A stretch of 34,582 nt of DNA from Actinomycetota bacterium (GCA_027859125.1 JAQIBK010000214.1:1-34582), one strand, 5' to 3'. Counted from the first letter of the stretch, positions 15,910 through 24,767 are shown. Translations and numbers: made by a program. Notes: generated from the letters alone by a model not told the origin.

Positions 15910-17388
15910 ATGTCACTCCTGACGACCATCATATTTGTGCCGCTTGTCGGCGCGATCGTGACCGCAATGTTGCCCAAGGCGCGAACGGACCTGCCAAAGA
16001 AGGTCGCACTCGGCTTCGGTCTGGTCGACCTTGCGTTGGCCGTGGTGCTGCTCGTCCGCTTCGACGTGGGCGCGGTCGGCATGCAGTTCACCGAGCGACT
16101 CAACTGGATTCCCGAGGCGGGCATCCAGTACTTCCTGGGTGTCGACGGCATCTCCGTGCCCCTGCTCGCCCTTTCGACTCTGCTCACCGTGCTCGCGATT
16201 CTCGCCAGCTGGAAGATCGAGAAGCGCACCGTTCTCTACTTCACCATGATCCAGTTGCTCGCCGTGGGCATGAACGGCGTCTTCGTGGCACTCGACTTCG
16301 TGCTCTTCTACGTGTTCTGGGAGCTCGTGCTCGTGCCCATGTACTTCCTGATAGCCGTCTGGGGCGGTCCGCGCCGCGAGTACGCCTCGATCAAGTTCTT
16401 CCTCTACACGCTCTTCGGTTCCGTGTTCATGCTCATTGGAATCCTGGCTCTCTATCTCCATCCGTCCGGCGGCACTTTCGACATGATCGAACTCGCCGCA
16501 CGAGGCGGTTCTCTGCCGACGAACTTCCAGTGGTGGATCTTTGGCGCGTTCTTCCTTGGCTTCGCGGTCAAGGTGCCGATCTTCCCGTTCCATACATGGC
16601 TGCCTGACGCACACGTCGAGGCGCCCACTGCGGGCTCCGTGCTGCTGGCCGGCATCATGCTCAAGATGGGCACTTACGGGTTCGTCCGCGTTTCATTGCC
16701 CATGCTGCCGGATGCCGCCGCGTCGGCCTTCTGGACGTGGACGATCGGTGTTCTGGCAGCGATATCCATCGTGTACGGTGCGGCGGTGGCTTTCGCACAG
16801 ACTGATCTCAAGAAGCTCGTCGCGTACTCATCGGTGTCGCACATGGGCTTCGTCATGCTCGGTATCGCATCCGGCACGGTGGCAGGTATCAACGGCGCTG
16901 TTGTGGTCATGGTCGCGCACGGCATCATCACCGGCCTCATGTTCCTGCTCGTCGGCATGGTCTACGAGCGTACGCACACTCGCAAGATCGCAGACGTCTC
17001 CGGGCTGTCAAGCGGCGTTCCCGTCGCCGGCGGTCTGCTCGCATTCGCGGCGATCGCCTCACTCGGCCTGCCCGGTCTTGCTGGTTTCCCCGGCGAGTTC
17101 CTGACGCTTCTCGGTGCGTGGCAGTCCGATCTGGCCCCCGGCATAGTGATCGTCTCGGCTCTGGGCGTGCTGTTCGCCGCCGCCTACATGCTCTGGATGG
17201 TCCAGCGCGTGGTCCTGGGCGAGGCGAGCCCGATCGTGGCCAAGATCACCGATCTCAATACTCGCGAGATCGTCATCGTTCTGCCGCTTGTGGCGCTCAC
17301 ACTTGGAATCGGCCTCTACTGGTCGAGCCTGCTTCGATATGTCGATCCGGCCGTGAAGGCCATGCTCACAGGCATGGGAGCGATCTAG
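15910..17388 (+). CDS. nuoM: NADH-quinone oxidoreductase-like subunit M
   Basis: Antiporter-like pump subunit of 492 residues. FYVFWELVLVPMYFLIAVWG, FPFHTWLPDAHVEAPT and QTDLKKLVAYSSVSHMGFV are classical NuoM segments. A GGAGAC site precedes ATG 15910. It ends in TAG directly before the nuoN ATG, so the two genes abut. Confidence 0.95.
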   Translation: MSLLTTIIFVPLVGAIVTAMLPKARTDLPKKVALGFGLVDLALAVVLLVRFDVGAVGMQFTERLNWIPEAGIQYFLGVDGISVPLLALSTLLTVLAILASWKIEKRTVLYFTMIQLLAVGMNGVFVALDFVLFYVFWELVLVPMYFLIAVWGGPRREYASIKFFLYTLFGSVFMLIGILALYLHPSGGTFDMIELAARGGSLPTNFQWWIFGAFFLGFAVKVPIFPFHTWLPDAHVEAPTAGSVLLAGIMLKMGTYGFVRVSLPMLPDAAASAFWTWTIGVLAAISIVYGAAVAFAQTDLKKLVAYSSVSHMGFVMLGIASGTVAGINGAVVVMVAHGIITGLMFLLVGMVYERTHTRKIADVSGLSSGVPVAGGLLAFAAIASLGLPGLAGFPGEFLTLLGAWQSDLAPGIVIVSALGVLFAAAYMLWMVQRVVLGEASPIVAKITDLNTREIVIVLPLVALTLGIGLYWSSLLRYVDPAVKAMLTGMGAI

Positions 17389-18765
17389 ATGGAAGGCTAC
17401 TGGCAGCTACTTCCGGAGCTGATCGTCATGGGCGTCGCCATCGCGGCGCTCTTCGGCGAGCTGCTTCCGGGCAAGGATCGCGGTACGGCGCTGCTCGGTG
17501 CTGCTGCTTCCACAGCCGCGGCTGTCGTCCTGCTGTTCTGGGGTACGGCCGAGCCCCTCTTCGGCGGCATGGTCGTGGCCGACGAGACCGCCCGCTTCAT
17601 CCGCATCGCAGTCGCGCTTCTCACCGCCGTCTGGCTGCTCTGGCTATCCGGGCGCAACATGGATGGCGAGCGTCGCCGTGAGGCGGTCGCACTCGCCCTG
17701 TTCTCCTCGGCTGGAGGCATGGTGCTCGCCATGTCGGCCGATCTCATCGTGCTCTATATGGCGCTCGAACTCTCCACCATGCCCGCATACGTGCTCATGG
17801 GCTACAAGCGCAAGGATATCGACGGGCTGGAGGGCGCCCTCAAGTACTTCCTGCTCTCGATGCTCACCAGCCTCGTCATGCTCTACGGCCTGTCTTTCAT
17901 CTATGGCCTGTCGGGCACCACCGCGTACTCCGGAATCTCGCTCGCTGAAACCGGTCCGCTGGGCATTGCTGCCGCCGCGCTCGTGATGGTCGGCCTGTTC
18001 GCCAAGATGTCGGCCGCCCCGTTCCACTACTGGGCACCCGATGCCTATGCCGGTGCTTCGGCAGCGAGCGTGGCGTTCGTTTCCACCGTCCCTAAGATCT
18101 CGGGCATGGCGGCTGTCGTTCGATTGGTGGCCGTGATCGCGCCTGGTGTCAGCTCTTTCGGCATTCTGCTGGGCGCTGGCGCTGTGCTGTCCATGGTGCT
18201 CGGTAACCTCGCCGCGCTCCCGCAGTCCGACCTGCGACGCCTCATGGCATACTCCGGTGTGGCGCATACCGGCTACCTTCTGTTGGCGCTGACCTCCGGT
18301 ACCCAGATCGGCTATGGTGCCGTTCTCTTCTACGTCGTGGCGTACGCGGCTCCCTCGATGGCCATCATGCTCATATCCGCCGAGGAGGGACCCTCTCTCA
18401 CCGATCTCGCGGGCCTGGCGGCTCGCCGCCCCGCCATCGCTTGGGCGATGGTAGTCTGGCTGCTGTCACTCATCGGCATTCCGCCGTTCGCTGGCTTCTT
18501 TGGCAAGCTGTACCTCTTTGGAGCGGCCATAGAGGGGGGGCTCGTATGGCAGACGGTGCTCGCGATCGTGATGAGCGTTGTGTCCGCGGGCTACTACTTC
18601 CGTGTCATGCGCGAGATATTCTTTGGCGATGTTCCGGAATCACCCATGCAGGTTGAGCGCTCGGTCTCGGCATCGACCGCTCTGGCACTCTGCGTACTCG
18701 CGACTGTTGCGGTCGGTATCGGGGCTTCGCCACTCATGAACGCCCTGAGCTTCAGTTTTCCGTAG
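17389..18765 (+). CDS. nuoN: NADH-quinone oxidoreductase-like subunit N
   Basis: Third antiporter-like pump subunit, 458 residues. LYMALELSTMPAYVLMGYKR, SAAPFHYWAPDAYAGAS and QSDLRRLMAYSGVAHTGYL are typical. It is the last gene of the nuo operon; the 156 base gap after it has no clear terminator but holds the putative htrA promoter. Confidence 0.94.
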   Translation: MEGYWQLLPELIVMGVAIAALFGELLPGKDRGTALLGAAASTAAAVVLLFWGTAEPLFGGMVVADETARFIRIAVALLTAVWLLWLSGRNMDGERRREAVALALFSSAGGMVLAMSADLIVLYMALELSTMPAYVLMGYKRKDIDGLEGALKYFLLSMLTSLVMLYGLSFIYGLSGTTAYSGISLAETGPLGIAAAALVMVGLFAKMSAAPFHYWAPDAYAGASAASVAFVSTVPKISGMAAVVRLVAVIAPGVSSFGILLGAGAVLSMVLGNLAALPQSDLRRLMAYSGVAHTGYLLLALTSGTQIGYGAVLFYVVAYAAPSMAIMLISAEEGPSLTDLAGLAARRPAIAWAMVVWLLSLIGIPPFAGFFGKLYLFGAAIEGGLVWQTVLAIVMSVVSAGYYFRVMREIFFGDVPESPMQVERSVSASTALALCVLATVAVGIGASPLMNALSFSFP

Positions 18766-18854
18766 ATACACCTGAGCGAAAGCGGCTTCTGGGCATCTGT
18801 GGACTTCCCATGTGGATGTACTGCGTTGAGCAGCCGTGACGCGAGCACAGGGGG

Positions 18855-18860
18855 TATACT
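18855..18860 (+). promoter_or_regulatory. Possible -10 element before the htrA-like gene
   Basis: TATACT in GGGGGTATACTTC, 62 bases before the ATG. The nearest -35-like TTGAGC (18826-18831) is 23 bases upstream, too far for a normal spacer, so this is tentative. TATACT also occurs before lysA and hom. Confidence 0.25.
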
Positions 18861-18921
18861 TCATCGTGTTCGGGCAGGCCAGAAACCCAGCTGCGGCATG
18901 CGGCTCGACACGAGGTGAGCG

Positions 18922-20196
18922 ATGAACGACGAACCCATTCCCGGTACACCGATCGACCCTCCCGCACCCGAGCAGCCGATCTATGCCCCGGAATACGAGA
19001 CGGTCGAAGGTGCGCTCCCGGTGTGCGACTACACGGGTGACGACGATGTTCCTTGCGAGGAGCCCGCACTGGTGCGCCAGTGGTCCAGTGCAAGTGTGAT
19101 CACGTCGGCGGCTGTCGGCAGCGTGGTCGGCGGACTGATCATGGCAGCCGCGCTCGTGTGGGCTTTTGGGCTGTTCCCCGGCGTCCAGCCGCTCTCGTCG
19201 GCGGACACGGGCGTGAAGCCTGCTGACATCACCATAACTACAGACGACGTTGTCGACCCCGCTGTTGCCGTGGCTGCCAAGGTCACGCCCAGCGTGGTGA
19301 ACATCGCCATTCAGCGGACATCGTTCAACCCTTTCACCGGTGTCACTCAGCTCCAAGAGGCCGGCAACGGGTCGGGCGTGATCATTCGCGAGGACGGCTA
19401 CGTGCTCACGAACTACCACGTTGTGGAGACCGCCGACCGCGTGATAGTCACAGTCGGCTTCGAGGATGTTGAGGCCGAGGTTGTGGGCGTGGACACATCG
19501 ACCGATCTCGCCGTGCTCAAGATTCCCGGTGATGGACACCCGGCGATCGAGTTCGGTTCATCCTCGGACCTGGTGGTCGGCCAGTTCGTCGTGGCCGTCG
19601 GCAGTCCGTTCGGGCTGGAGAAGACAGTCACCCAAGGCATCATTTCAGCGCTTCAGCGCACGAGCTTCGCCGAAGGGACCACCTCGCTGACCGCCTACAC
19701 CAATCTCATCCAGACGGATGCTGCGATCAATCCCGGCAACTCGGGAGGAGCGCTGGTCGATGAGACAGGTCTGCTGATCGGTATCAACACGTTGATCCAG
19801 TCCACATCCGGCCAGTCAGCCGGAATCGGTTTCGCGATTCCTGCGGATTTCGCCGAGTCCGTCGCACAGCAGCTTATCGAGACCGGCGAGGCGAAACATC
19901 CGTACCTTGGCGTTTCGACAGTGACGATCAACGAGTCGAACTCCCGTCAGTTCGGATTGGCAGTGGAGCGAGGTGCCCTGGTCCAGTTCGTTGAGTCCGG
20001 TTCGCCGGCGGACGAGAGCGGCGTCGAGCGCGGGGACATCATCATCGAGATCGACGGGCGCGACATCGGTGGCACCGAGGATATCTTCAGCGCGGTCAGG
20101 GGTGCAGAGATAGGGCAGGAAGCCGAGATCGTGCTTGTGCGGGGGGACACCCGCCGTACACTCACGGTCGTGCTCGCCTCTGACGGCGGAAGCTGA
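18922..20196 (+). CDS. HtrA/DegP-type membrane-anchored serine protease with PDZ domain
   Basis: Envelope quality-control protease, 424 residues. Order: acidic Pro-rich cytoplasmic N-terminus (1-55), one membrane helix near 59-85, trypsin-like domain from about 110 to 315, and a PDZ domain from about 325 to 420. The triad is His166 (TNYHVV), Asp195 (STDLAVLKI) and Ser274 (PGNSGGAL). The protein ends right after the single PDZ domain. GAGGTGAGCG precedes the ATG. Its stop overlaps the rlmH start by one base (TGATG), so the two are coupled. This matches the single-TM, single-PDZ HtrA type of Gram-positive bacteria. Confidence 0.92.
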   Translation: MNDEPIPGTPIDPPAPEQPIYAPEYETVEGALPVCDYTGDDDVPCEEPALVRQWSSASVITSAAVGSVVGGLIMAAALVWAFGLFPGVQPLSSADTGVKPADITITTDDVVDPAVAVAAKVTPSVVNIAIQRTSFNPFTGVTQLQEAGNGSGVIIREDGYVLTNYHVVETADRVIVTVGFEDVEAEVVGVDTSTDLAVLKIPGDGHPAIEFGSSSDLVVGQFVVAVGSPFGLEKTVTQGIISALQRTSFAEGTTSLTAYTNLIQTDAAINPGNSGGALVDETGLLIGINTLIQSTSGQSAGIGFAIPADFAESVAQQLIETGEAKHPYLGVSTVTINESNSRQFGLAVERGALVQFVESGSPADESGVERGDIIIEIDGRDIGGTEDIFSAVRGAEIGQEAEIVLVRGDTRRTLTVVLASDGGS

Positions 20197-20660
20197 TGCG
20201 CATCACTCTGATAGCAGTCGGCAAGCTCAAGGAGCGGCACTGGCGCGAGGCCGCACAGGAGTACATCAAACGACTGGGCGCGTATGCAACTGTAGAAATA
20301 GTGGAGATCACCGATCGAGATGTCACTCGTGACGAGGTCCGGGCCATGGCTCAGGAAGGTGCTGACATCCTGAAGGCTATCCCGGCAGGCGCGCACGTTG
20401 TCGCACTCGATGTTCAGGGCAAGCAGATGAGTTCCGAGCGGATCGCGACTTGGATATCCGATCACGGACTCCAAGGACGCAGCCACTTGGCGCTGATAGT
20501 GGGTGGCTCGTCAGGATTCGCCCCCGAGGTGCTCGCGCGAGTGGACGAGCGAGTCTCCCTTGGCATCATCACACTGCCGCATCAACTTGCACGTGTGGTG
20601 CTGTTGGAGCAGGTGTATCGCGCATTCCGCATCATGCGCAACGAGCCCTACCACCGGTAG
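20196..20660 (+). CDS. rlmH: 23S rRNA (pseudouridine1915-N3)-methyltransferase
   Basis: SPOUT methyltransferase that methylates pseudouridine 1915 in helix 69 of 23S rRNA. 154 residues, normal length. The N-terminus MRITLIAVGKLKERHW, the SAM-binding knot LIVGGSSGFAPEVLARVDERVSL and the end LLEQVYRAFRIMRNEPYHR with its catalytic-site Tyr-His are diagnostic. It lies directly behind the HtrA-type gene, a pairing also seen in Firmicutes. Confidence 0.95.
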   Translation: MRITLIAVGKLKERHWREAAQEYIKRLGAYATVEIVEITDRDVTRDEVRAMAQEGADILKAIPAGAHVVALDVQGKQMSSERIATWISDHGLQGRSHLALIVGGSSGFAPEVLARVDERVSLGIITLPHQLARVVLLEQVYRAFRIMRNEPYHR

Positions 20661-20814
20661 GTCAGCGGTTCGTACGCAATGGACACCCATTCGTCATCGA
20701 TGTATCAGAGCCCTCTTGGTGAGCATTTCCCTGTATAAAACTAGAAGCTATCATGAGGGGTGTGTTTCATTCTTCTGCGGGATTCCGCTGCGGGAGATTC
20801 AGGGAGGAGGGCGC

Positions 20815-21039
20815 ATGGCAGATTGTGAGTGCCTCGGCGGCTGCTTGTTCTTCGACGACCGCATGGCGAAGATGCCGAGCATGGCAGAACTGTACAAGCG
20901 CAAGTACTGCCAGGCGGACAACAGTGATTGCGCGCGGTTCATGGTCTTCCAGGTTCTCGGACGAGATGCCGTGCCCGTGAACCTGTTTCCGAACGACGTT
21001 GATCGCGCCACGAAGATACTCGCGGCGCCTGCCGTCTGA
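20815..21039 (+). CDS. Small conserved Cys-rich protein, unknown function
   Basis: 74 residues from ATG 20815 behind a strong AGGGAGGAGG site. Cys at positions 4, 6, 10, 32 and 39 with FFDDRMAKMPSMAELYKRKYC and DCARFMVFQVLGR in between; it ends NLFPNDVDRATKIL. The Cys spacing suggests a metal or iron-sulfur binding fold. I have the impression of similar small proteins in other anaerobes but cannot name a family. It has a 154 base upstream gap with AT-rich patches (TATAAA at 20734, TATCAT at 20749) and so may have its own promoter. Confidence 0.65.
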   Translation: MADCECLGGCLFFDDRMAKMPSMAELYKRKYCQADNSDCARFMVFQVLGRDAVPVNLFPNDVDRATKILAAPAV

Positions 21040-21170
21040 AGCTACCATTCTTCTGAATCGAGCTGGCGTACCATGCACCGTCTGTCCAACTCCTCGTTGC
21101 TAAAGGGGCGCGGCAGGCGGTATCCTTCTGGGTCACTGTTCATGTCCGTGCACGAGGGAGAGACACGCCT

Positions 21171-22880
21171 GTGATCGAGTTGCTGTCCGGTTTGATCCAC
21201 GATGCCATCAAGGCGGCCGTTGAGGCGGGAGGGCTCAACCTCACCGAGATTCCTGAGCCGCATCTTGAGCGTCCGCGCGATCCGAGCCACGGTGACTGGG
21301 CCACCAATGTGGCCATGCAGTTGGCCAAAGACGCTCGCATGGCTCCCAGGCAGATCGCCGAGGTGATCGCCGATCAGATGAACGGCCACGAGGACATCGC
21401 TGCTGTAGAGATCGCGGGCCCGGGTTTCATCAACATTCGGCTTTCAGGTGCTGCGCTTCAGCGTGTGCTACGTGATGTGCGTGACCATGGCGCGGATTAC
21501 GGCCGCGTTGACATCGGCAAAGGGCGCCGCGTTCAGGTCGAGTTCGTTTCTGCGAACCCTGTTGGTCCCATGCACGTGGGCCATGGCCGCTGGGCCGCGC
21601 TGGGCGACAGCATGGCACGCGTTCTCGAACACGCCGGTTTCGTGGCGCAGCGCGAGTTCTACGTCAATGATGCGGGTGTGCAGATGGACACCTTTGCCAA
21701 GTCTGTCGCTGCTCGCTACATGGAGATGAATGGGGTCGAGGTCGAGTTCGCCGACGACTGGTATCAAGGATCGTACATCCGAGATATCGCCCAAGAGATC
21801 ATGGATGCCGAGGGGCCGAAGTGGGTCGATGCCGATTCAGACGCACGTGAATCACACTTCAAGGAGCAGGCATACACGCAGGTGCTGGCTCACCTCAAGC
21901 GCGTGCTCCACGGAATGGGTGTGGATTTCGACGTCTGGTTCTCAGAGCGCACACTGCATGAGCCTGCCGAGGACGGCGTGAGTGCGGTCGAGTCAGCGAT
22001 TCTGACGCTACGTGAAGCTGGCTACATATATGAGAAGGACGGTGCCACCTGGTTCCGGACCACGGATTTTTAGGACGACAAGGATCGTGTTCTCAAGAAG
22101 GCGGACGGTTCCTACACCTACTTCGCCGCTGACATCGCATATCACAAGAACAAGTTCGACCGCGGTTTCGACCGCGTGATCGACATATGGGGCGCCGACC
22201 ATCATGGCTACGTCAAGCGCATGGAGGCTGCGGTCGCCGCACTCGGACATCCCGGCAAGTTGGACCTCGTGATCGGCCAGCTCGTGAACCTGTTCCGTGA
22301 CGGTGAGGCCGTTCGCATGTCCAAGCGCACTGGCGAGATGGTGACGTTCGAGGATCTGCTCGACGAGGTCGGCGGGGATGCCGCACGCTACTTCTTCCTG
22401 CGTCGATCCACCGATCAGCCGCTCGATTTCGATATTGGATTGGCCAAGGAGCAGTCATCGGAGAATCCGGTGTTCTACGTCCAGTACGCTCATGCGCGAA
22501 TCTGCTCGATCCTGCGCAAAGCCACTGGGGCCGATACCGCCGACGAAAGCGTTGGCGTCGCCTCGATAGCAGCGACACTCATAGCGGAGGATGCGCCGCT
22601 TCAGCTGCTCGAAACAGATGCCGAGCTATCCTTGATGCGCAAGCTCGCCGAGTTCGGTGAGGTGGTGCAGGCCACGGCCGAGCAACTCGCGCCGCACAAG
22701 TTGACCCGCTACGCCGAGGATCTGGCGGCGACATTCCACCAGTTCTACACATTGTGTCGGGTGTTCGACCCCGAGAACCCCGAGCTCACCGCAGCGCGAC
22801 TCTATGCAGTGGATTCCACACGTCAGGTGCTTGCGAACGTGCTCACGCTTGTGGGAGTGACCGCTCCGGAGCGCATGTAG
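21171..22880 (+). pseudogene. argS: Arginyl-tRNA synthetase, interrupted by in-frame TAG
   Basis: Class I synthetase that charges tRNA-Arg. The frame runs 570 codons with a normal domain order: Arg-tRNA synthetase N-terminal domain (1-95), the HIGH-type HVGH at 135-138 in SANPVGPMHVGHGRW, the catalytic core, a KMSK-type RMSK near 382-385, and the all-helical anticodon-binding C-terminus ending LVGVTAPERM. Codon 301 (22071-22073) is TAG, in WFRTTDF-stop-DDKDRVL, where relatives have Gly. No frameshift is involved: the sequence on both sides reads as perfect ArgS. A product ending at the TAG would lack the KMSK loop and anticodon domain and could not work. Sequence error, recent mutation or readthrough are the options; the gene is normally essential. 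GTG start behind GAGGGAGAG. Confidence 0.82.
22074..22880 (+). CDS. C-terminal ArgS fragment downstream of the TAG
   Basis: In-frame continuation holding the rest of the catalytic domain (IDIWGADHHGYVKRM), the RMSK loop and the anticodon-binding domain. The first ATG in frame is at 22176 and has no good ribosome site, so separate translation looks unlikely. Confidence 0.55.
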   Translation, partial: DDKDRVLKKADGSYTYFAADIAYHKNKFDRGFDRVIDIWGADHHGYVKRMEAAVAALGHPGKLDLVIGQLVNLFRDGEAVRMSKRTGEMVTFEDLLDEVGGDAARYFFLRRSTDQPLDFDIGLAKEQSSENPVFYVQYAHARICSILRKATGADTADESVGVASIAATLIAEDAPLQLLETDAELSLMRKLAEFGEVVQATAEQLAPHKLTRYAEDLAATFHQFYTLCRVFDPENPELTAARLYAVDSTRQVLANVLTLVGVTAPERM

Positions 22881-22888
22881 CAGGGGAG

Positions 22889-22920
22889 TTCCCGCGACCT
22901 CACTATTAGCATATACTAAT
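22889..22920 (+). promoter_or_regulatory. lysA promoter with overlapping inverted repeat
   Basis: In the 76 base argS-lysA gap, an AT-rich island holds TATACT (22912-22917) with a weak TTCCCG 17 bases upstream (22889-22894). The -10 is embedded in ATTAG-CATATA-CTAAT (22905-22920), a perfect 5 base dyad, which could be a repressor site. Pattern-based only. Confidence 0.35.
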
Positions 22921-22956
22921 TGAATCGTATATCGACCACTATCAGGGGAGACATCC

Positions 22957-24321
22957 ATGGCCGGCAAACCAGCCGCACCACGCCCGCCCGCAACGCCTGA
23001 CCTCAAGACCGCTGCCGATCTGGCACCAGTGCTGCCCATGACCGCCGATGTGCGTGACGGTCACCTGTTCATCGGCGGGGTTGATACCGTGAAACTCGCC
23101 GCCGAGGCAGGCACCGCTCTCTACGTGATGGACGAGGCGCACATTCGCAATCAGCTCTCCGAGTACGTGAAGTGGACGCGCTACCACTGGAAGGACGTTG
23201 ACGTCATCTACGCCGGCAAGGCATTCCTCTCCGTGCAGATGGCCAGAATAGTCGCCGATGAGGGTTGCTCGCTTCTGTGCGCGTCGGGTGGCGAGCTCGC
23301 CTACGCCCTTCGTGCGGACTTCCCAATGGAGCGCGTCCAGGTTCACGGCAACAACAAGACCGACTACGAGCTTCATGAGTGCCTCGAAGCGGGCGTTGGT
23401 CGCATCGTGGTCGACTCCCTCTATGAGATGGAGCGTCTCGCCGCAATGGCGCAGGAGGCGGGGGTGGAGCAGAGCATTCTGATCCGCATCACGCCCGGTA
23501 TCGAGGCCGACACTCATGATTTCATTCAGACCGGTCAAGAGGACTCCAAGTTCGGTTTCGGCATGGCTGAGGGCCTGGCCATGCGTGCGATCAAGCGCGC
23601 ACTCGAGCTACCGGGCATCGATCTGGCCGGCCTGCACATGCACATAGGCAGCCAGATCTTCGCGCTCAAGAGTTTTTCCAGTGCCATCGAGGTCATCGTT
23701 CACTTCATGGAGGACATTCGCCAGGAGACCGGCTATGTCGTGCGCGAACTGGACACAGGTGGTGGTCTGGGAATCGCATACGGTCTGCCCGACGAGCCAT
23801 CAACGATCAAGGACTACGGCAAAGTGATCGTCGACGGTATCAAGGAGCACGTCGAGGAGCATGGCCTGCCGGTGCCCAAGATCATGGTCGAGCCCGGCCG
23901 CAGTATCGTGGCGAACGCCGGAGTGACTCTCTACACCGTGGGGTCGATCAAGCAGATCCCCAACATCAGGACATACGTTGCGGTGGATGGCGGCATGTCT
24001 GACAACATCCGCACTTCTCTGTATGACGCGCACTATGAAGCTCTCATCGCGAACAAGGCCGACAGGCCCCGCGAGATGGTCGTGACAGTCGCCGGCAAGC
24101 ACTGCGAGAGCGGGGACATGGTCGTCAGGGACGCCCCGTTGCAGGTGCCTGAGTCCGGAGACATTCTGTGCGTCTGCGCTACCGGTGCGTACTGCCAGTC
24201 GATGTCAAGCAACTACAACAAGCAGGTCCGCCCGGGTGTCGTGTTCGTCAAGGACGGCGACTGGCGTTGGAGCGTCAAGCGCGAGACTTATGACGACCTC
24301 ATGCGCAACGACGTAGAGTAG
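22957..24321 (+). CDS. lysA: Diaminopimelate decarboxylase
   Basis: PLP enzyme for the last step of lysine synthesis, meso-diaminopimelate to L-lysine. 454 residues. PLP-binding Lys88 in YAGKAF, HMHIGSQ near 227, ELDTGGGLGIAYG near 266-278, EPGRSIVANAG near 312 and the substrate-binding CESGD near 377 are all present. ATG follows CAGGGGAGAC. The first 40 residues are a Pro/Ala-rich extension. In actinobacteria lysA normally follows argS and precedes hom, as here except for the insert between lysA and hom. Confidence 0.95.
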   Translation: MAGKPAAPRPPATPDLKTAADLAPVLPMTADVRDGHLFIGGVDTVKLAAEAGTALYVMDEAHIRNQLSEYVKWTRYHWKDVDVIYAGKAFLSVQMARIVADEGCSLLCASGGELAYALRADFPMERVQVHGNNKTDYELHECLEAGVGRIVVDSLYEMERLAAMAQEAGVEQSILIRITPGIEADTHDFIQTGQEDSKFGFGMAEGLAMRAIKRALELPGIDLAGLHMHIGSQIFALKSFSSAIEVIVHFMEDIRQETGYVVRELDTGGGLGIAYGLPDEPSTIKDYGKVIVDGIKEHVEEHGLPVPKIMVEPGRSIVANAGVTLYTVGSIKQIPNIRTYVAVDGGMSDNIRTSLYDAHYEALIANKADRPREMVVTVAGKHCESGDMVVRDAPLQVPESGDILCVCATGAYCQSMSSNYNKQVRPGVVFVKDGDWRWSVKRETYDDLMRNDVE

Positions 24322-24326
24322 CGGTC

Positions 24327-24710
24327 ATGCCTGAGATCGACGAGGTTGAACTCAAACGCGGTTTCTGGACATCACGCATTGTCGATGCCCGCTTGCGGGA
24401 GACTTTCTCGGCTGACGATGTGGTGCAGGCATCAGTCGTCCTCGCTGGTCTCATGGGCGAGGATCCGCACGACGATGAAGGTTCCGATCAAGCCGTTTGC
24501 CGTCTCATGCTCGCTGCGATCAGGGTGAGCGAGGGTAGCTTGATCAAACTCGCAGCGTGGGTCGAGGCCGCCCATCAGGACCCCCGAGATTTGATCGTCG
24601 CCGGGGAGTACACCCGAGAGATACAGGATTCGAGTCAGGACGCTCGCAGCATCGACCTTGCCGAGTATCTGGCGTGGGTCTCAGGTCCGGCTATGGGATC
24701 GGCGGAGTAG
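24327..24710 (+). CDS. Hypothetical protein downstream of lysA
   Basis: 127 residues, mostly acidic and helical, from ATG 24327 five bases after lysA. No motif or membrane segment seen; I do not recognise it. Segments such as LMLAAIRVSEGSLIKLAAWVEAA and DLIVAGEYTREIQD suggest a soluble helical protein. Codon use and GC are like the neighbours, and the spacing implies cotranscription with lysA. Confidence 0.6.
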   Translation: MPEIDEVELKRGFWTSRIVDARLRETFSADDVVQASVVLAGLMGEDPHDDEGSDQAVCRLMLAAIRVSEGSLIKLAAWVEAAHQDPRDLIVAGEYTREIQDSSQDARSIDLAEYLAWVSGPAMGSAE

Positions 24711-24724
24711 CCACAAGCGCAGAG

Positions 24725-24733
24725 TGATAGGAT
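24725..24733 (+). promoter_or_regulatory. Possible extended -10 promoter for the lipoprotein gene
   Basis: TGATAGGAT is a TG-N extended -10 with TAGGAT, in the 57 base gap before the lipoprotein gene. No -35 is evident. It resembles the TGCTAGAAT before mdh. Confidence 0.3.
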
Positions 24734-24767
24734 TTCCCCAGGGGTTGTCTATGACACCGGGGGTGTT

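Noticed and set aside
18826-18860. TTGAGC and TATACT as a full promoter for the HtrA-type gene
   Set aside because: The spacer is 23 bases; only the -10-like element is kept, at low confidence.
20716-20739. TTGGTG and TATAAA as a promoter for the small Cys-rich gene
   Set aside because: The spacer is only 12 bases, too short for a sigma-70 type promoter; the region is AT-rich but undecided.
22071-22073. TAG in argS as a pyrrolysine codon
   Set aside because: No pyl genes are in the window, the aligned residue is Gly, and TAG ends several other genes here such as lysA, nuoM and rlmH.
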